Source: Streptomyces sp. NBC_00083
Lineage (GTDB): Bacteria; Actinomycetota; Actinomycetes; Streptomycetales; Streptomycetaceae
DNA length: 64,000 nucleotides
Assembly: GCF_026343295.1 (NCBI RefSeq)
Contig: NZ_JAPELY010000003.1
Span: 124,001-188,000, forward strand
Reading direction: 5' to 3'
This document shows, piece by piece, positions 24,535 to 34,084 of the stretch. The position numbers and the translations under genes were made by a program. Each line of letters opens with the position of its first letter. Position 1 is the first letter of the stretch. Below the pieces are notes generated by a model. That model worked only from the letters and a program-made list of their open reading frames with translations, searched no databases and was not told where the DNA came from.

Positions 24535-25718
24535 CGGGCACCCGCCACCGGCAGCGGAAGCGGCAGGGTGATCGCGACGGCCGTGCCCTGGCCCGGCGCC
24601 GACTCCACGCTCAGCGTGCCGCCGAGCGACTGGGCGCGCGAGCGCATCGCGGGCAGCCCGAAGCCGCCGGTCCCCTCCGCCCGGCGCCGCGCGGGGTCGA
24701 AGCCGCAGCCGTCGTCCACGACGTCCAGGGCGACCGAGGTGTCCATGAAGCTGAGGGTGATCTCGGCCCGGCCCGCGCCCGCGTGCTGCACCGTGTTGGC
24801 GAGCGCCGACTGCGCGATGCGCAGCAGGGCCACCTCGTACGGCGTCGGCAGCTCCACCGGGGTGCCGCTCACGCCGAACTGCACGGCGGGCCCCGGCGCC
24901 CCGGCGCACAGGCGCTCCAGGGCGCCGGAGAGCGAGCCCTGTTCCAGGTCGGGCGGGGTGAGCGCCTTCACGAAGCGGCGCGCCTCCGCCAGGTTGTCCT
25001 GGGCCGCGCGGCGGGCCTGCTCGACGTGGTCGCGGGCCGGATCGCCCGCGGGCAGTACACGCTCGGCGGCGCGCAGGAGCAGCTGGATCGAGGACAGGCC
25101 CTGGGCGAGCGTGTCGTGGATCTCCCGGGCGAGGCGCTCGCGCTCGGCCAGCGTGCCGGCGGTGCGCTCCGCCTCCGCCAGCTCGGCGCGGGTGGCCACC
25201 AGCTCGTCGATGAGTTCGCGGCGCCGCTCGCTCTCGCGGTACAGCGCGTCGTACCCGAGCACCGTGGCGACGGCGACCGCCGCCCCGATCAGCGGCCCTA
25301 TGAAGGCGCCCGGCGTGACCTGCTGCCCGTGGAACAGGAAGCCCGCGATGGCGGCGCCCGCCGCGGCGAGCACCGCGGGCAGCGCCCAGCGCAGCGTCAG
25401 CAGGTGGAGCAGCAGGAAGTAGAGCGGGAAGGCGGCCCACAGGGCGTCGGGGGAGACGACGAGCAGCACGGCCCACGCCGCGCCGAGCGCCCCCAGCCAC
25501 ACCGCGGCCGCCGTGGTCCTGGGCCGCACCGCGGGCAGGGCGACCCCCACCGCGTACACCGTCGCCATCAGGGCCACCGCCCCGACGACGGCCCACGCGT
25601 GCGGCGCGCCGCCGCCGGTGGCCCGGACCGCGGCGAGCGCGAGCAGGCCGGCGAGCAGCGCGTGCAGACACAGGCGCAACAGGGCGGCGACGGGGGTGTG
25701 GGGGCGTGCGGAATCCAT
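24531..25718 (-). CDS. Membrane histidine kinase, HisKA_3 type
   Basis: A 395-residue NarX/DesK-like kinase. Five or six membrane helices fill residues 10-165. A dimerisation/phosphoacceptor helix follows with LAREIHDTLAQGLSSIQ (His about 220), and the ATPase domain has the N box NTVQHAGAGRAEI, VVDDGCGFDP and GTGGFGLPAMRSRA. ATG at 25718. It forms a pair with the response regulator downstream and diverges from the ABC transporter genes 134 bp away. Confidence 0.92.
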   Translation of the reverse strand: MDSARPHTPVAALLRLCLHALLAGLLALAAVRATGGGAPHAWAVVGAVALMATVYAVGVALPAVRPRTTAAAVWLGALGAAWAVLLVVSPDALWAAFPLYFLLLHLLTLRWALPAVLAAAGAAIAGFLFHGQQVTPGAFIGPLIGAAVAVATVLGYDALYRESERRRELIDELVATRAELAEAERTAGTLAERERLAREIHDTLAQGLSSIQLLLRAAERVLPAGDPARDHVEQARRAAQDNLAEARRFVKALTPPDLEQGSLSGALERLCAGAPGPAVQFGVSGTPVELPTPYEVALLRIAQSALANTVQHAGAGRAEITLSFMDTSVALDVVDDGCGFDPARRRAEGTGGFGLPAMRSRAQSLGGTLSVESAPGQGTAVAITLPLPLPVAGAR

Positions 25719-25852
25719 AGGACTTCCAGCGTACGGGCCGGGCGGACGGCCCCGGTCAACCGAAAGTTTGATGTGCGGATGCACCCTTCGATACCGCGGA
25801 GCATGCCCGCGCGCGATGCGACGGCGGGGCCCCGGCCAGCAGGGTTGGACCC

Positions 25853-26896
25853 ATGTTCGTCGCATGGAGAGACCTCCGGTTCGCCAAGGGCCGGTTCGCG
25901 CTGATGGGTACGGTCGTGGTGCTCATCACCCTGCTGGTGGGGCTGCTGTCCGGGCTCACCGCCGGGCTGGCGCGGGACAACACCTCGGCCGTCAGCGCCC
26001 TGCCCGCCGACCGGCTCGCCTTCGCGGCACCGCCGTCCGGACAGTCGGCTTCCTTCACCAACTCCGTTGTCCAGAGCGCCACTTGGCACAAGTGGCAGCG
26101 GGCGCCCGGGGTGTCCGACGCGCAGCCGCTCGCCGTGTCCACCCTGAACGCCACGGCGGGCGGGCGCACGGCCGCGGTGTCCGCCTTCGCTGTGCGGCCC
26201 GGCTCGCACCTGGCCCCGGCCGCCGTGCGCGACGGCTCCGTCGTCCTGTCCCGTACCGCCGCCGACGACCTCGGCGCGAAGCCGGGCGACACCCTCACCG
26301 TCGGCGGCCGGACGCTCGCCGTGACGGCGGTCGAGGGCGACGACTCCTACAGCCACACCCCGGTCGTGTGGACGGCCCTCGCGAACGACGCCCCCGCGAC
26401 CGTGGTCGCGCTCACCCTCGGCGGCGGCGCGGACCTCGCCGCGACCGACAGGGCGCTCGGCACCAAGAGCCTGACGCTCGCCGACGCGCTCGCGGCGCTG
26501 CCCTCCTACCAGGCGGAGAACGGCTCGCTCCAGCTGATGCGCGGCTTCCTCTTCGTCATCTCGGCGCTGGTCGTCGGCGCGTTCTTCACCGTGTGGACGA
26601 TCCAGCGCAGCAGCGACATCGCCGTCCTCAAGGCGCTCGGCGCCTCCACGCCGTACCTCCTCAAGGACGCGCTCGGCCAGGCGGTCGTGATGCTGACCCT
26701 GGGCACGCTCCTGGGCGCCGGTCTCGCCTCGCTCGCCGGCTCCCTGGTCGGCGGCGCCGTGCCCTTCGTGCTCGACCCGGCCACCACGCTCGGCCCGGCC
26801 GCCGTGCTCATCGTCCTCGGCGTGATCGGCGCCGCCCTGTCCGTCCGGCGCATCACCGCCGTCGACCCGCTGACCGCGCTCGGGAGTGCCCGATGA
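25853..26896 (+). CDS. FtsX/MacB-like ABC transporter permease
   Basis: A 347-residue permease of the DevC/FtsX class. One helix near the N-terminus (GTVVVLITLLVGLLSGLTA) is followed by a large outside domain (about 50-215) and three C-terminal helices (about 230-340) with QRSSDIAVLKALGAST. ATG at 25853. Its stop overlaps the ATPase start (ATGA at 26893). Such two-gene exporters usually move lipids, peptides or antibiotics or act in envelope stress. Confidence 0.88.
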   Translation: MFVAWRDLRFAKGRFALMGTVVVLITLLVGLLSGLTAGLARDNTSAVSALPADRLAFAAPPSGQSASFTNSVVQSATWHKWQRAPGVSDAQPLAVSTLNATAGGRTAAVSAFAVRPGSHLAPAAVRDGSVVLSRTAADDLGAKPGDTLTVGGRTLAVTAVEGDDSYSHTPVVWTALANDAPATVVALTLGGGADLAATDRALGTKSLTLADALAALPSYQAENGSLQLMRGFLFVISALVVGAFFTVWTIQRSSDIAVLKALGASTPYLLKDALGQAVVMLTLGTLLGAGLASLAGSLVGGAVPFVLDPATTLGPAAVLIVLGVIGAALSVRRITAVDPLTALGSAR

Positions 26897-27609
26897 CCCC
26901 GCCCACGACCCCCTCCACGACCCCGCCCCTGCTCCTCGACGAGGTCACCCTGACCTACCCGGACGGCGAGGGCCGCCTCACCGCGCTCGACGGGGTCTCC
27001 CTGTCCGTGGCGGCCGGGACCGTGACGGCCTGTGCGGGGCCCTCCGGCTCCGGCAAGTCCAGCCTGCTCGCGGTCGCGGCGACCCTCGTCACGCCGGACA
27101 GCGGGCGGGTGGTGGTGGCCGGGACCGACACCGCCGCGCTGACCCCCGCCGAGAAGGCGGCACTGCGCCGCACCTCCATCGGCATCGTCTTCCAGCAGCC
27201 GAACCTGCTGCCCGCGCTCACCGCCGCCGAACAGCTCCAGGTGATGGCGCACCTCTCGGGCCGCAGGCCGCGCGAGACCCGCGCCCGCGCGCTGGAACTC
27301 CTTGCCGCCGTCGGGCTCGACGGACAGGCCCACCGCCGTCCCCACCAGCTCTCCGGCGGCCAGCGCCAGCGGATCAACATCGCCCGCGCCCTGATGAACG
27401 AGCCCGCCGTGCTCCTGGTGGACGAGCCCACCAGCGCCCTCGACCACGAGCGGGGCGCCGCGGTCCTCGACCTCCTGCTCACCCTCGCCCGCGACCGCGG
27501 TACGGCCACCGTCCTCGTCACCCACGACCGCGCCCATCTGGACCGGATGGACACCGTGGTGACCATGACCGACGGGCGGCTCGGCGCGGCCCGCGCGACG
27601 ACGGGCTGA
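26893..27609 (+). CDS. ABC transporter ATPase (LolD/MacB type)
   Basis: A 238-residue ATPase. Walker A GPSGSGKSS, Q-loop GIVFQQPNLLPALTA, signature LSGGQRQR, Walker B VLLVDEPTSALD and the H-loop VTHDR are all intact. Coupled to the permease by a 4-base overlap. The unit ends in a terminator (27644-27685). Expression is probably set by the two-component system encoded on the opposite side of the 134-bp intergenic region. Confidence 0.94.
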   Translation: MTPPTTPSTTPPLLLDEVTLTYPDGEGRLTALDGVSLSVAAGTVTACAGPSGSGKSSLLAVAATLVTPDSGRVVVAGTDTAALTPAEKAALRRTSIGIVFQQPNLLPALTAAEQLQVMAHLSGRRPRETRARALELLAAVGLDGQAHRRPHQLSGGQRQRINIARALMNEPAVLLVDEPTSALDHERGAAVLDLLLTLARDRGTATVLVTHDRAHLDRMDTVVTMTDGRLGAARATTG

Positions 27610-27643
27610 CCGCGACGGGGCGGGCGGCCCCGGCCCCGGAACG

Positions 27644-27685
27644 CGCGAAACCCCGGCGGTGTCGGACACCTCCGGGGTTTTCGCG
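27644..27685 (+). terminator. Terminator after the ABC transporter genes
   Basis: CGCGAAACCCCGG pairs with CCGGGGTTTTCGCG (one bulged base), with an inner GGTGTC/GACACC stem. It could serve both the ABC operon and the convergent regulator gene. Confidence 0.75.
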
Positions 27686-27752
27686 GTGCGCTGCCCGGAC
27701 CTCGGCCGGGGCGGCGGCTCACCTTGGTGAGCGCCTCAGGTCGGCGAGCGGC

Positions 27753-28556
27753 TCAGGTCTGGGCGCCCGTGTTCGCCAGCGCCGTCGAGAGCTCCTCGGC
27801 GATGCCCTGGAGGATCGGCACGATCCGGTCGGTGGCCGCCTCGGTGACCCGGCCGGCCGGACCCGAGATCGAAATGGCCGCCGCGGTGGGGGAGTTGGGC
27901 ACCGACACCGCGAGGCAACGGACCCCTATCTCCTGCTCGTTGTCGTCGACCGCGTACCCGGCGCGCCTGACCTGCTCCAGCGCGTCGAGGAAACCGTCCG
28001 CCGTGGTGATCGTCTTCTCCGTCGCGGCCGGCATGCCGGTGCGCGCGAGCAGCGCGCGGACCTCCTCAGGCGGGGTGTACGCGAGCAGCGCCTTGCCCAC
28101 GCCCGTGGAGTGCGGCAGCACCCGGCGGCCGACCTCGGTGAACATCCGCATGGAGTGCTTGGACGGCACCTGCGCCACGTAGACGATCTCGTCGCCGTCG
28201 AGCAGCGCCATGTTCGCGGTCTCGCCGGTCTCCTCGACGAGGCGGGTCAGATACGGCCGGGCCCAGGTGCCGAGCAGCCGGGAGGCCGATTCGCCGAGCC
28301 GGATCAGACGGGGGCCGAGCGCATAGCGCCGATTGGCCTGCTGGCGCACGTAGCCGCAGGCCACGAGCGTACGCATCAGCCGGTGGATGGTCGGAAGGGG
28401 CAGGCCGCTGCTCGCGGAGAGCTCGCTGAGGCCGACCTCGCCCCCGGCGTCGGCCATCCGCTCGAGGAGATCGAAGGCGCGCTCGAGAGACTGGACTCCT
28501 CCGCTGGCGGCGGAGGGTTTGGAGGCGTCGGTGGTGCTGGCGCTTGACGTCGGCAC
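27753..28556 (-). CDS. allR: IclR-family regulator of ureide catabolism
   Basis: A 267-residue IclR protein. The winged helix (about 20-85) contains SLERAFDLLERM and SGLPLPTIHRLMRTLVACGY. The effector domain (about 100-260) has GTWARPYLTRLVEETGETAN, PHSTGVGKALLAY and the C-terminal SISGPAGRVT. It is encoded divergently from allB across a 337-bp region containing two TTCC-N7-GGAA palindromes, the shape expected for an IclR operator. AllR homologues respond to glyoxylate or allantoate-related compounds. GTG start at 28556 with AAAGGA upstream. Confidence 0.9.
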   Translation of the reverse strand: MPTSSASTTDASKPSAASGGVQSLERAFDLLERMADAGGEVGLSELSASSGLPLPTIHRLMRTLVACGYVRQQANRRYALGPRLIRLGESASRLLGTWARPYLTRLVEETGETANMALLDGDEIVYVAQVPSKHSMRMFTEVGRRVLPHSTGVGKALLAYTPPEEVRALLARTGMPAATEKTITTADGFLDALEQVRRAGYAVDDNEQEIGVRCLAVSVPNSPTAAAISISGPAGRVTEAATDRIVPILQGIAEELSTALANTGAQT

Positions 28557-28716
28557 GGCGCGTTCCTTTCGGTGCTGGCAGGCGAAGGAGCAGACTATCG
28601 GGCGGTTGTCCGGCCTACCCTGGACAGGGCAGGTGTCCTTGCCGGTCAGAGCGGGTTTGTCCGTTCATGTGCGGCACCCCGTGGCGGTATCTACATTCTG
28701 CTTGGTGAAATCTTAA

Positions 28717-28731
28717 TTCCATTCTGTGGAA
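28717..28731 (+). promoter_or_regulatory. Motif B palindrome, distal site in the allR-allB intergenic region
   Basis: TTCCA-TTCTG-TGGAA is a perfect 15-bp palindrome 162 bases before allB and 160 bases before allR. It may serve autoregulation of allR or loop with the proximal site at 28827-28841. The rest of the 337-bp region holds the allB promoter and no other gene. Confidence 0.68.
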
Positions 28732-28809
28732 ACCTCCAAGAGTCATGCCCGTGTCGGCCGTCACGCGTCGGCCACCCTTGACGGTTTCGTCGGGCAGCGC
28801 GCAAACTCC

Positions 28810-28850
28810 TTCAACAGATCGTTGAATTCCGGTGTGCGGAAAAAAATCCT
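28810..28850 (+). promoter_or_regulatory. allB promoter with adjacent motif A and motif B
   Basis: TTCAAC-AGATC-GTTGAA (28810-28826) is motif A with its right arm making the -35 TTGAAT (28822-28827). TTCCGGTGTGCGGAA (28827-28841) is motif B directly after it in the spacer. The -10 (AATCCT, 28845-28850) is weak. The layout mirrors the aceB promoter. Confidence 0.68.
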
Positions 28851-28893
28851 GCCGACACCGGAAGACTCCGCCGGCAGGAAGTGAGGGGCTCGG

Positions 28894-30231
28894 GTGTCCG
28901 ACGTCAACCTGGTACTGCGCTCGACGCGCGTCATCACCCCCGAGGGGACGCGCCCGGCGACGGTCGCCGTCGCCGACGGGAAGATCGCGGCCGTACTGCC
29001 GTACGAGGCCGAGGTCCCGGCCGGCGCCCGCCTCGAGGACTTCGGGGGCGACGTGCTGCTGCCCGGCATCGTCGACACCCACGTCCATGTGAACGACCCC
29101 GGCCGCACCGAGTGGGAGGGCTTCTGGACCGCCACCCGCGCGGCCGCCGCCGGCGGCATCACCACGCTCGTCGACATGCCGCTCAACTCGCTGCCGCCGA
29201 CCACCACGGTGGAGAACCTGCGGATCAAGCAGGAGGTCGCCGCGAGCAAGGCGCACATCGACACCGGGTTCTGGGGCGGCGCGCTGCCCGACAACGTCAA
29301 GGACCTCGCGCCGCTGCACGAGGCCGGCGTCTTCGGCTTCAAGGCGTTCCTCTCGCCGTCCGGCGTCGAGGAGTTCCCCGAGCTCGACCAGGCGCAGCTG
29401 GAGCGCTCGCTCGCCGAGATCGCCGGGTTCGACGGCCTGATGATCATCCATGCCGAGGACCCGCACGAGCTCGACGCGGCCCCGCACCTCACCGGCCCCA
29501 AGTACGCCGACTACCTCCAGACCCGGCCCAAGGTCTCCGAGAACGCCGCGATCGAGGGTCTGATCGCCGCCGCCCAGCGGATCGGCGGCCGGGTGCACGT
29601 GCTGCACCTGTCCTCCGCCGACGCGCTGCCCCTGATCGCAGCCGCCAAGCGCGACGGCGTACGCCTCACCGTCGAGACCTGCCCGCACTACCTCACCCTC
29701 ACGGCCGAGGAAGTCCCGGACGGGGCGAGCGAGTTCAAGTGCTGCCCGCCGATCCGCGAGGACGCCAACCGCGACCTGCTGTGGGCGGCGCTCGCCGACG
29801 GCACCATCGACTGCGTCGTCACCGACCACTCGCCGTCCACCGCCGACCTCAAGACCGACGACTTCGCCACCGCGTGGGGCGGCATCTCCGGTCTCCAGCT
29901 CAGCCTCCCCGCCATCTGGACCGAGGCCCGCAAGCGCGGCCACACGCTGGAGGACGTCGTCCGCTGGATGTCGACCGCGACGGCCGACCTCGTCGGGCTG
30001 ACCCAGAAGGGCGCCATCGAGGCCGGCCGCGACGCCGACTTCGCGGTGCTCGACCCCGACGCGACCTTCACGGTGGACCCCGCCGAACTCCAGCACCGCA
30101 ACCGCGTCACCGCCTACGCGGGCAAGACGCTGCACGGTGTCGTCAAGTCGACCTGGCTGCGCGGAGAGCGCATCCAGCACGACGGCGTCATCGCCGAGCC
30201 CACCGGCCGCCTGCTCGAAAGGAACAACTGA
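28894..30231 (+). CDS. allB: Allantoinase
   Basis: A 445-residue cyclic amidohydrolase that hydrolyses allantoin to allantoate. The binuclear metal ligands are visible: His63 and His65 in DTHVHVNDPG, the carbamylated Lys150 in FGFKAFLS, His186 in IIHAEDP, His238 in VLHLSSAD and Asp311 in VVTDHSPS. GTG start at 28894 with GAGGGG upstream. The allantoicase gene follows 4 bp after the stop, forming a two-gene operon under motif A and B control. Confidence 0.96.
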   Translation: MSDVNLVLRSTRVITPEGTRPATVAVADGKIAAVLPYEAEVPAGARLEDFGGDVLLPGIVDTHVHVNDPGRTEWEGFWTATRAAAAGGITTLVDMPLNSLPPTTTVENLRIKQEVAASKAHIDTGFWGGALPDNVKDLAPLHEAGVFGFKAFLSPSGVEEFPELDQAQLERSLAEIAGFDGLMIIHAEDPHELDAAPHLTGPKYADYLQTRPKVSENAAIEGLIAAAQRIGGRVHVLHLSSADALPLIAAAKRDGVRLTVETCPHYLTLTAEEVPDGASEFKCCPPIREDANRDLLWAALADGTIDCVVTDHSPSTADLKTDDFATAWGGISGLQLSLPAIWTEARKRGHTLEDVVRWMSTATADLVGLTQKGAIEAGRDADFAVLDPDATFTVDPAELQHRNRVTAYAGKTLHGVVKSTWLRGERIQHDGVIAEPTGRLLERNN

Positions 30232-30235
30232 CACC

Positions 30236-31351
30236 GTGAGCACCCTGCCCACCTTCACCGGTGACGCCAGCCCCTTCGGCGGCGGCGACCCCTACGCGGA
30301 CTACCGCTCCGCCGACTTCTCCTTCACCCAGTACGCCGACCTCGCCGACCGGCGCCTCGGCGCGGGCGTGATCGCGGCGAACGACGAGTTCTTCGCCGAG
30401 CGCGAGAACCTGCTCAAGCCCGAGGCGGCCGAGTTCGACCCCGAGCACTTCGGGCACAAGGGCAAGATCATGGACGGCTGGGAGACCCGGCGCCGCCGCG
30501 GCGTCTCGGCCGAGCAGCCGCACCCCACCGACGAGGACCACGACTGGGCGCTCATCCGCCTCGGCGCGCCCGGCGTCATCCGCGGCATCGTCGTCGACAC
30601 CGCCCACTTCCGCGGCAACTACCCGCAGGCCGTCTCGGTCGAGGGTGCCTCGGTGCCGGGCTCCCCGTCGCCCGAGGAGCTGCTCGCCCCCGACGTGAAG
30701 TGGACAACGCTCGTACCCCGTACGGCAGTTGGCGGCCACGCGGCCAACGGCTTCGCGGTCGACGTCGAGCAGCGCTTCACACACCTGCGGCTCAACCAGC
30801 ACCCGGACGGCGGTGTGGCGCGCCTGCGCGTGTACGGAGAGGTCGCGCCCGACCCGCGCTGGCTGGCCGTGCTCGGCACGTTCGACCTCGCGGCGCTGGA
30901 GAACGGCGGCCAGGTCGAGGACGCGTCGGACCGCTTCTACTCACCCGCCACCAACACCATCCAGCCGGGCCGCTCCCGCAAGATGGACGACGGCTGGGAG
31001 ACCCGGCGCCGCCGCGACAAGGGCAACGACTGGATCCGCTACCAGCTGGCGGCGCAGTCCGAGATCCGCGCGGTCGAGATCGACACGGCGTACCTGAAGG
31101 GCAACTCCGCCGGGTGGGCGGCGCTTTCCGTGCGCGACGGGGAGTCGGGGGAGTGGGCGCAGGTGCTGCCCCGCACGCGTCTGCAGCCCGACACGAACCA
31201 CCGCTTCGTCCTGGACGCGCCGGCCGTCGGCACCCACGTCCGGGTCGACATCTTCCCCGACGGCGGCATCTCGCGGCTCCGCCTCTTCGGCTCCCTCACA
31301 GAGGCCGGCGCGGCGCGGCTGACCGCGCGCCACCAGGAACTGGGCGGCTGA
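30236..31351 (+). CDS. alc: Allantoicase
   Basis: A 371-residue allantoicase, which splits allantoate into ureidoglycolate and urea. Two homologous jelly-roll halves are evident: DGWETRRRRG at about residue 80 and again DDGWETRRRRDKGNDW at about 250, with FRGNYP/LKGNSA and HLRLNQHPDGGVARLR/HVRVDIFPDGGISRLR as matching pairs. GTG at 30236 with GAAAGGAAC upstream. A strong terminator follows. The ureidoglycolate lyase gene needed to release glyoxylate was not found in the window. Confidence 0.95.
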   Translation: MSTLPTFTGDASPFGGGDPYADYRSADFSFTQYADLADRRLGAGVIAANDEFFAERENLLKPEAAEFDPEHFGHKGKIMDGWETRRRRGVSAEQPHPTDEDHDWALIRLGAPGVIRGIVVDTAHFRGNYPQAVSVEGASVPGSPSPEELLAPDVKWTTLVPRTAVGGHAANGFAVDVEQRFTHLRLNQHPDGGVARLRVYGEVAPDPRWLAVLGTFDLAALENGGQVEDASDRFYSPATNTIQPGRSRKMDDGWETRRRRDKGNDWIRYQLAAQSEIRAVEIDTAYLKGNSAGWAALSVRDGESGEWAQVLPRTRLQPDTNHRFVLDAPAVGTHVRVDIFPDGGISRLRLFGSLTEAGAARLTARHQELGG

Positions 31352-31398
31352 CCGCCCCGTACCCCATGAGCAGGGCGGCACGACACCCGCCCGTCGAC

Positions 31399-31446
31399 GC
31401 GAGGCACCCCGACCCGACAGCACCGGGGTGCCTCGCGTTGTTTTTT
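31399..31446 (+). terminator. Terminator of allB-alc
   Basis: GCGAGGCACCCCG and CGGGGTGCCTCGC form a perfect 13-bp stem and are followed shortly by a run of T residues. This is a textbook intrinsic terminator. Confidence 0.92.
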
Positions 31447-31495
31447 GCTCCGCCCCGCCCCTTTCGAGATCCTCCGGGCCGGGCCGGGGAGGGGG

Positions 31496-32236
<741 letters not shown>

Positions 32237-32415
32237 GGAGAGGTCCTCTTCTTCGGTGTGCGCATGATCCATATGTTGTTGCGAGTTCAATCAAACCCCT
32301 CGGGTGGTCCCTGCGCTGGCGGCCTTCGGACACCGAGTCCCGGTAGCGGAGCCGGGCGTTCCGTGTCGTACGTTGGCCACGGCACCACCACCCCGCACGC
32401 GTCAGGAGCCCGGCC

Positions 32416-33225
32416 GTGACCCTTCAGCAAGAGATCGTCGGCAATGCCATGCAGATGGCCGTCGTGAACCTCGCCCCCGGCCAGACGGTCTACTGCGAGG
32501 CCGGGAAGTTCCTCTTCAAGACCGCCAACGTGACGATGGAGACCCGCCTGGGCGGCGCCTCCGCGCAGGGCGGCGGGAGCGCGGGCGGCGGGGGCATGGG
32601 CGGCATGCTGCGCCAGGCCATGGGCACCGCCCTGCAGGCCGGCCAGCGCGCACTCGCCGGGGAGTCGCTCGCCTTCCAGCACTTCACCTCCACCGGCGGC
32701 GAGGGCACCGTCGGCTTCGCGGGGGTGCTGCCCGGCGAGATGCGGGCCCTCGAACTCACCGGCGACCGGGCCTGGTTCGCCGAGAAGGACGCCTTCGTGG
32801 CCGCCGAGTCCACCGTCGAGTTCGGCATCGCCTTCCAGGGCGGCCGTACCGGCATGGCCGGCGGCGAGGGCTTCATCCTGGAGAAGTTCACCGGCACCGG
32901 CACCGTCATCATCTGCGGCGCCGGCAACTTCATCGACCTCAACCCCGCCGACTTCGGCGGCCGCATCGAGGTCGACACCGGCTGCATCGTCGCCTTCGAG
33001 GAGGGCATCCAGTACGGCGTCCAGCGCATCGGCGGCCTCAACCGCCAGGGCCTGATGAACGCGGTCTTCGGCGGCGAGGGCCTCTCGCTCGCCACCCTGG
33101 AGGGCGACGGCCGGGTCATCCTGCAGTCCCTCACCATCGAGGGCCTCGCCAACGCCCTCAGCAAGGCCCAGGGCGGCGACAAGCAGGGGCCCACCGGCGG
33201 ACTCTTCTCCACTCACGCCGGGTGA
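32416..33225 (+). CDS. AIM24 family protein (TIGR00266)
   Basis: A 269-residue protein with the duplicated beta-rich AIM24 fold. It has LAPGQTVYCEAGKFLF, a Gly-rich loop (GGASAQGGGSAGGGGMGGM, about 47-65), GVLPGEMRALEL and ILEKFTGTGTVIICGAGNF. The family is widespread and its bacterial role is unclear; tryptophan-RNA-attenuation-like fold and membrane association have been proposed. GTG at 32416. No clear operon partner. Confidence 0.85.
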   Translation: MTLQQEIVGNAMQMAVVNLAPGQTVYCEAGKFLFKTANVTMETRLGGASAQGGGSAGGGGMGGMLRQAMGTALQAGQRALAGESLAFQHFTSTGGEGTVGFAGVLPGEMRALELTGDRAWFAEKDAFVAAESTVEFGIAFQGGRTGMAGGEGFILEKFTGTGTVIICGAGNFIDLNPADFGGRIEVDTGCIVAFEEGIQYGVQRIGGLNRQGLMNAVFGGEGLSLATLEGDGRVILQSLTIEGLANALSKAQGGDKQGPTGGLFSTHAG

Positions 33226-33327
33226 GGCACGGCGCCGTCCGATGAGTTCCGCCGCGCCGCGCGGTCCGTCCTGATGTGACCGGCGCGGTAACGGCCGCCC
33301 GGGGCACTCCTCAGGAAGGCTCGGACC

Positions 33328-33954
33328 ATGAAGCTCACCCTCACCCAGTTCCTCACCCTCGACGGGGTCGTGCAGGCGCCCGGCGGCCCCGACGAGGACG
33401 CCGGCGGCGGGTTCCCGCACGGCGGATGGCAGGTCCCGTTCTCCGACGACGTGTCGGGGCGGTACGTCGTCGACTGGTTCTCCGGCGCCGAGGCCTTCCT
33501 GCTCGGCCGGCGCACCTACGACATCTTCGCCGGGTACTGGCCGGGCGTCACCGAACCCGGCCACCCCATCGCGGGCCCGCTGAACGCGCTCCCCAAGTAC
33601 GTCGTCTCCACCACCCTCAAGGACCCCGAGTGGCACAACACCCTCGTCCTCGGCGGTGCGGACGCCGCGGTGGCCGAGGAGATCAAGGCGCTGAAGGCCA
33701 GGCCGGGCGGTGAGCTCCAGGTGCACGGCAGCGCCACCCTCGCCCGCTTCCTGATGAGCCACGACCTCATCGACGAGTACCGCCTGATGACCTTTCCCGT
33801 CGTACTCGGCACGGGCCGGCGCCTGTTCACCGACGGCGTCCCGCCGACGTCGTTCGCCCTCACCGAGGCCCGCACCACGCCGGGCGGCGTGTCCGTCACC
33901 ACCTACCGCCCCACCGGGCGCCCCCGGTACGGGAGTTTCCCCGCGGGTCACTGA
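33328..33954 (+). CDS. Dihydrofolate-reductase-like (RibD C-terminal) protein
   Basis: A 208-residue protein of the RibD C-terminal/DHFR-like group. Features are TLDGVVQAPGG near the start, FLLGRRTYDIFAGYWPG, KYVVSTTLKD and LQVHGSATLARFLM, LIDEYRLMTFPVVLGTGRRLF. Family members are NADPH-binding reductases of mostly unknown substrate. ATG at 33328 with AGGAAGG upstream. Confidence 0.87.
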   Translation: MKLTLTQFLTLDGVVQAPGGPDEDAGGGFPHGGWQVPFSDDVSGRYVVDWFSGAEAFLLGRRTYDIFAGYWPGVTEPGHPIAGPLNALPKYVVSTTLKDPEWHNTLVLGGADAAVAEEIKALKARPGGELQVHGSATLARFLMSHDLIDEYRLMTFPVVLGTGRRLFTDGVPPTSFALTEARTTPGGVSVTTYRPTGRPRYGSFPAGH

Positions 33955-34084
33955 GTGCCGGCCACCGGGCCCGCCCGGTGCGGGGAAGGGGCCTTCACGG
34001 GCCGTTCGCGTGCCGGTACGGTGATCGTCCCCGTGCGAGCCGCCGACGTCTCCACACCGCACGCCCCCTCTGGAGACCGCGCCC

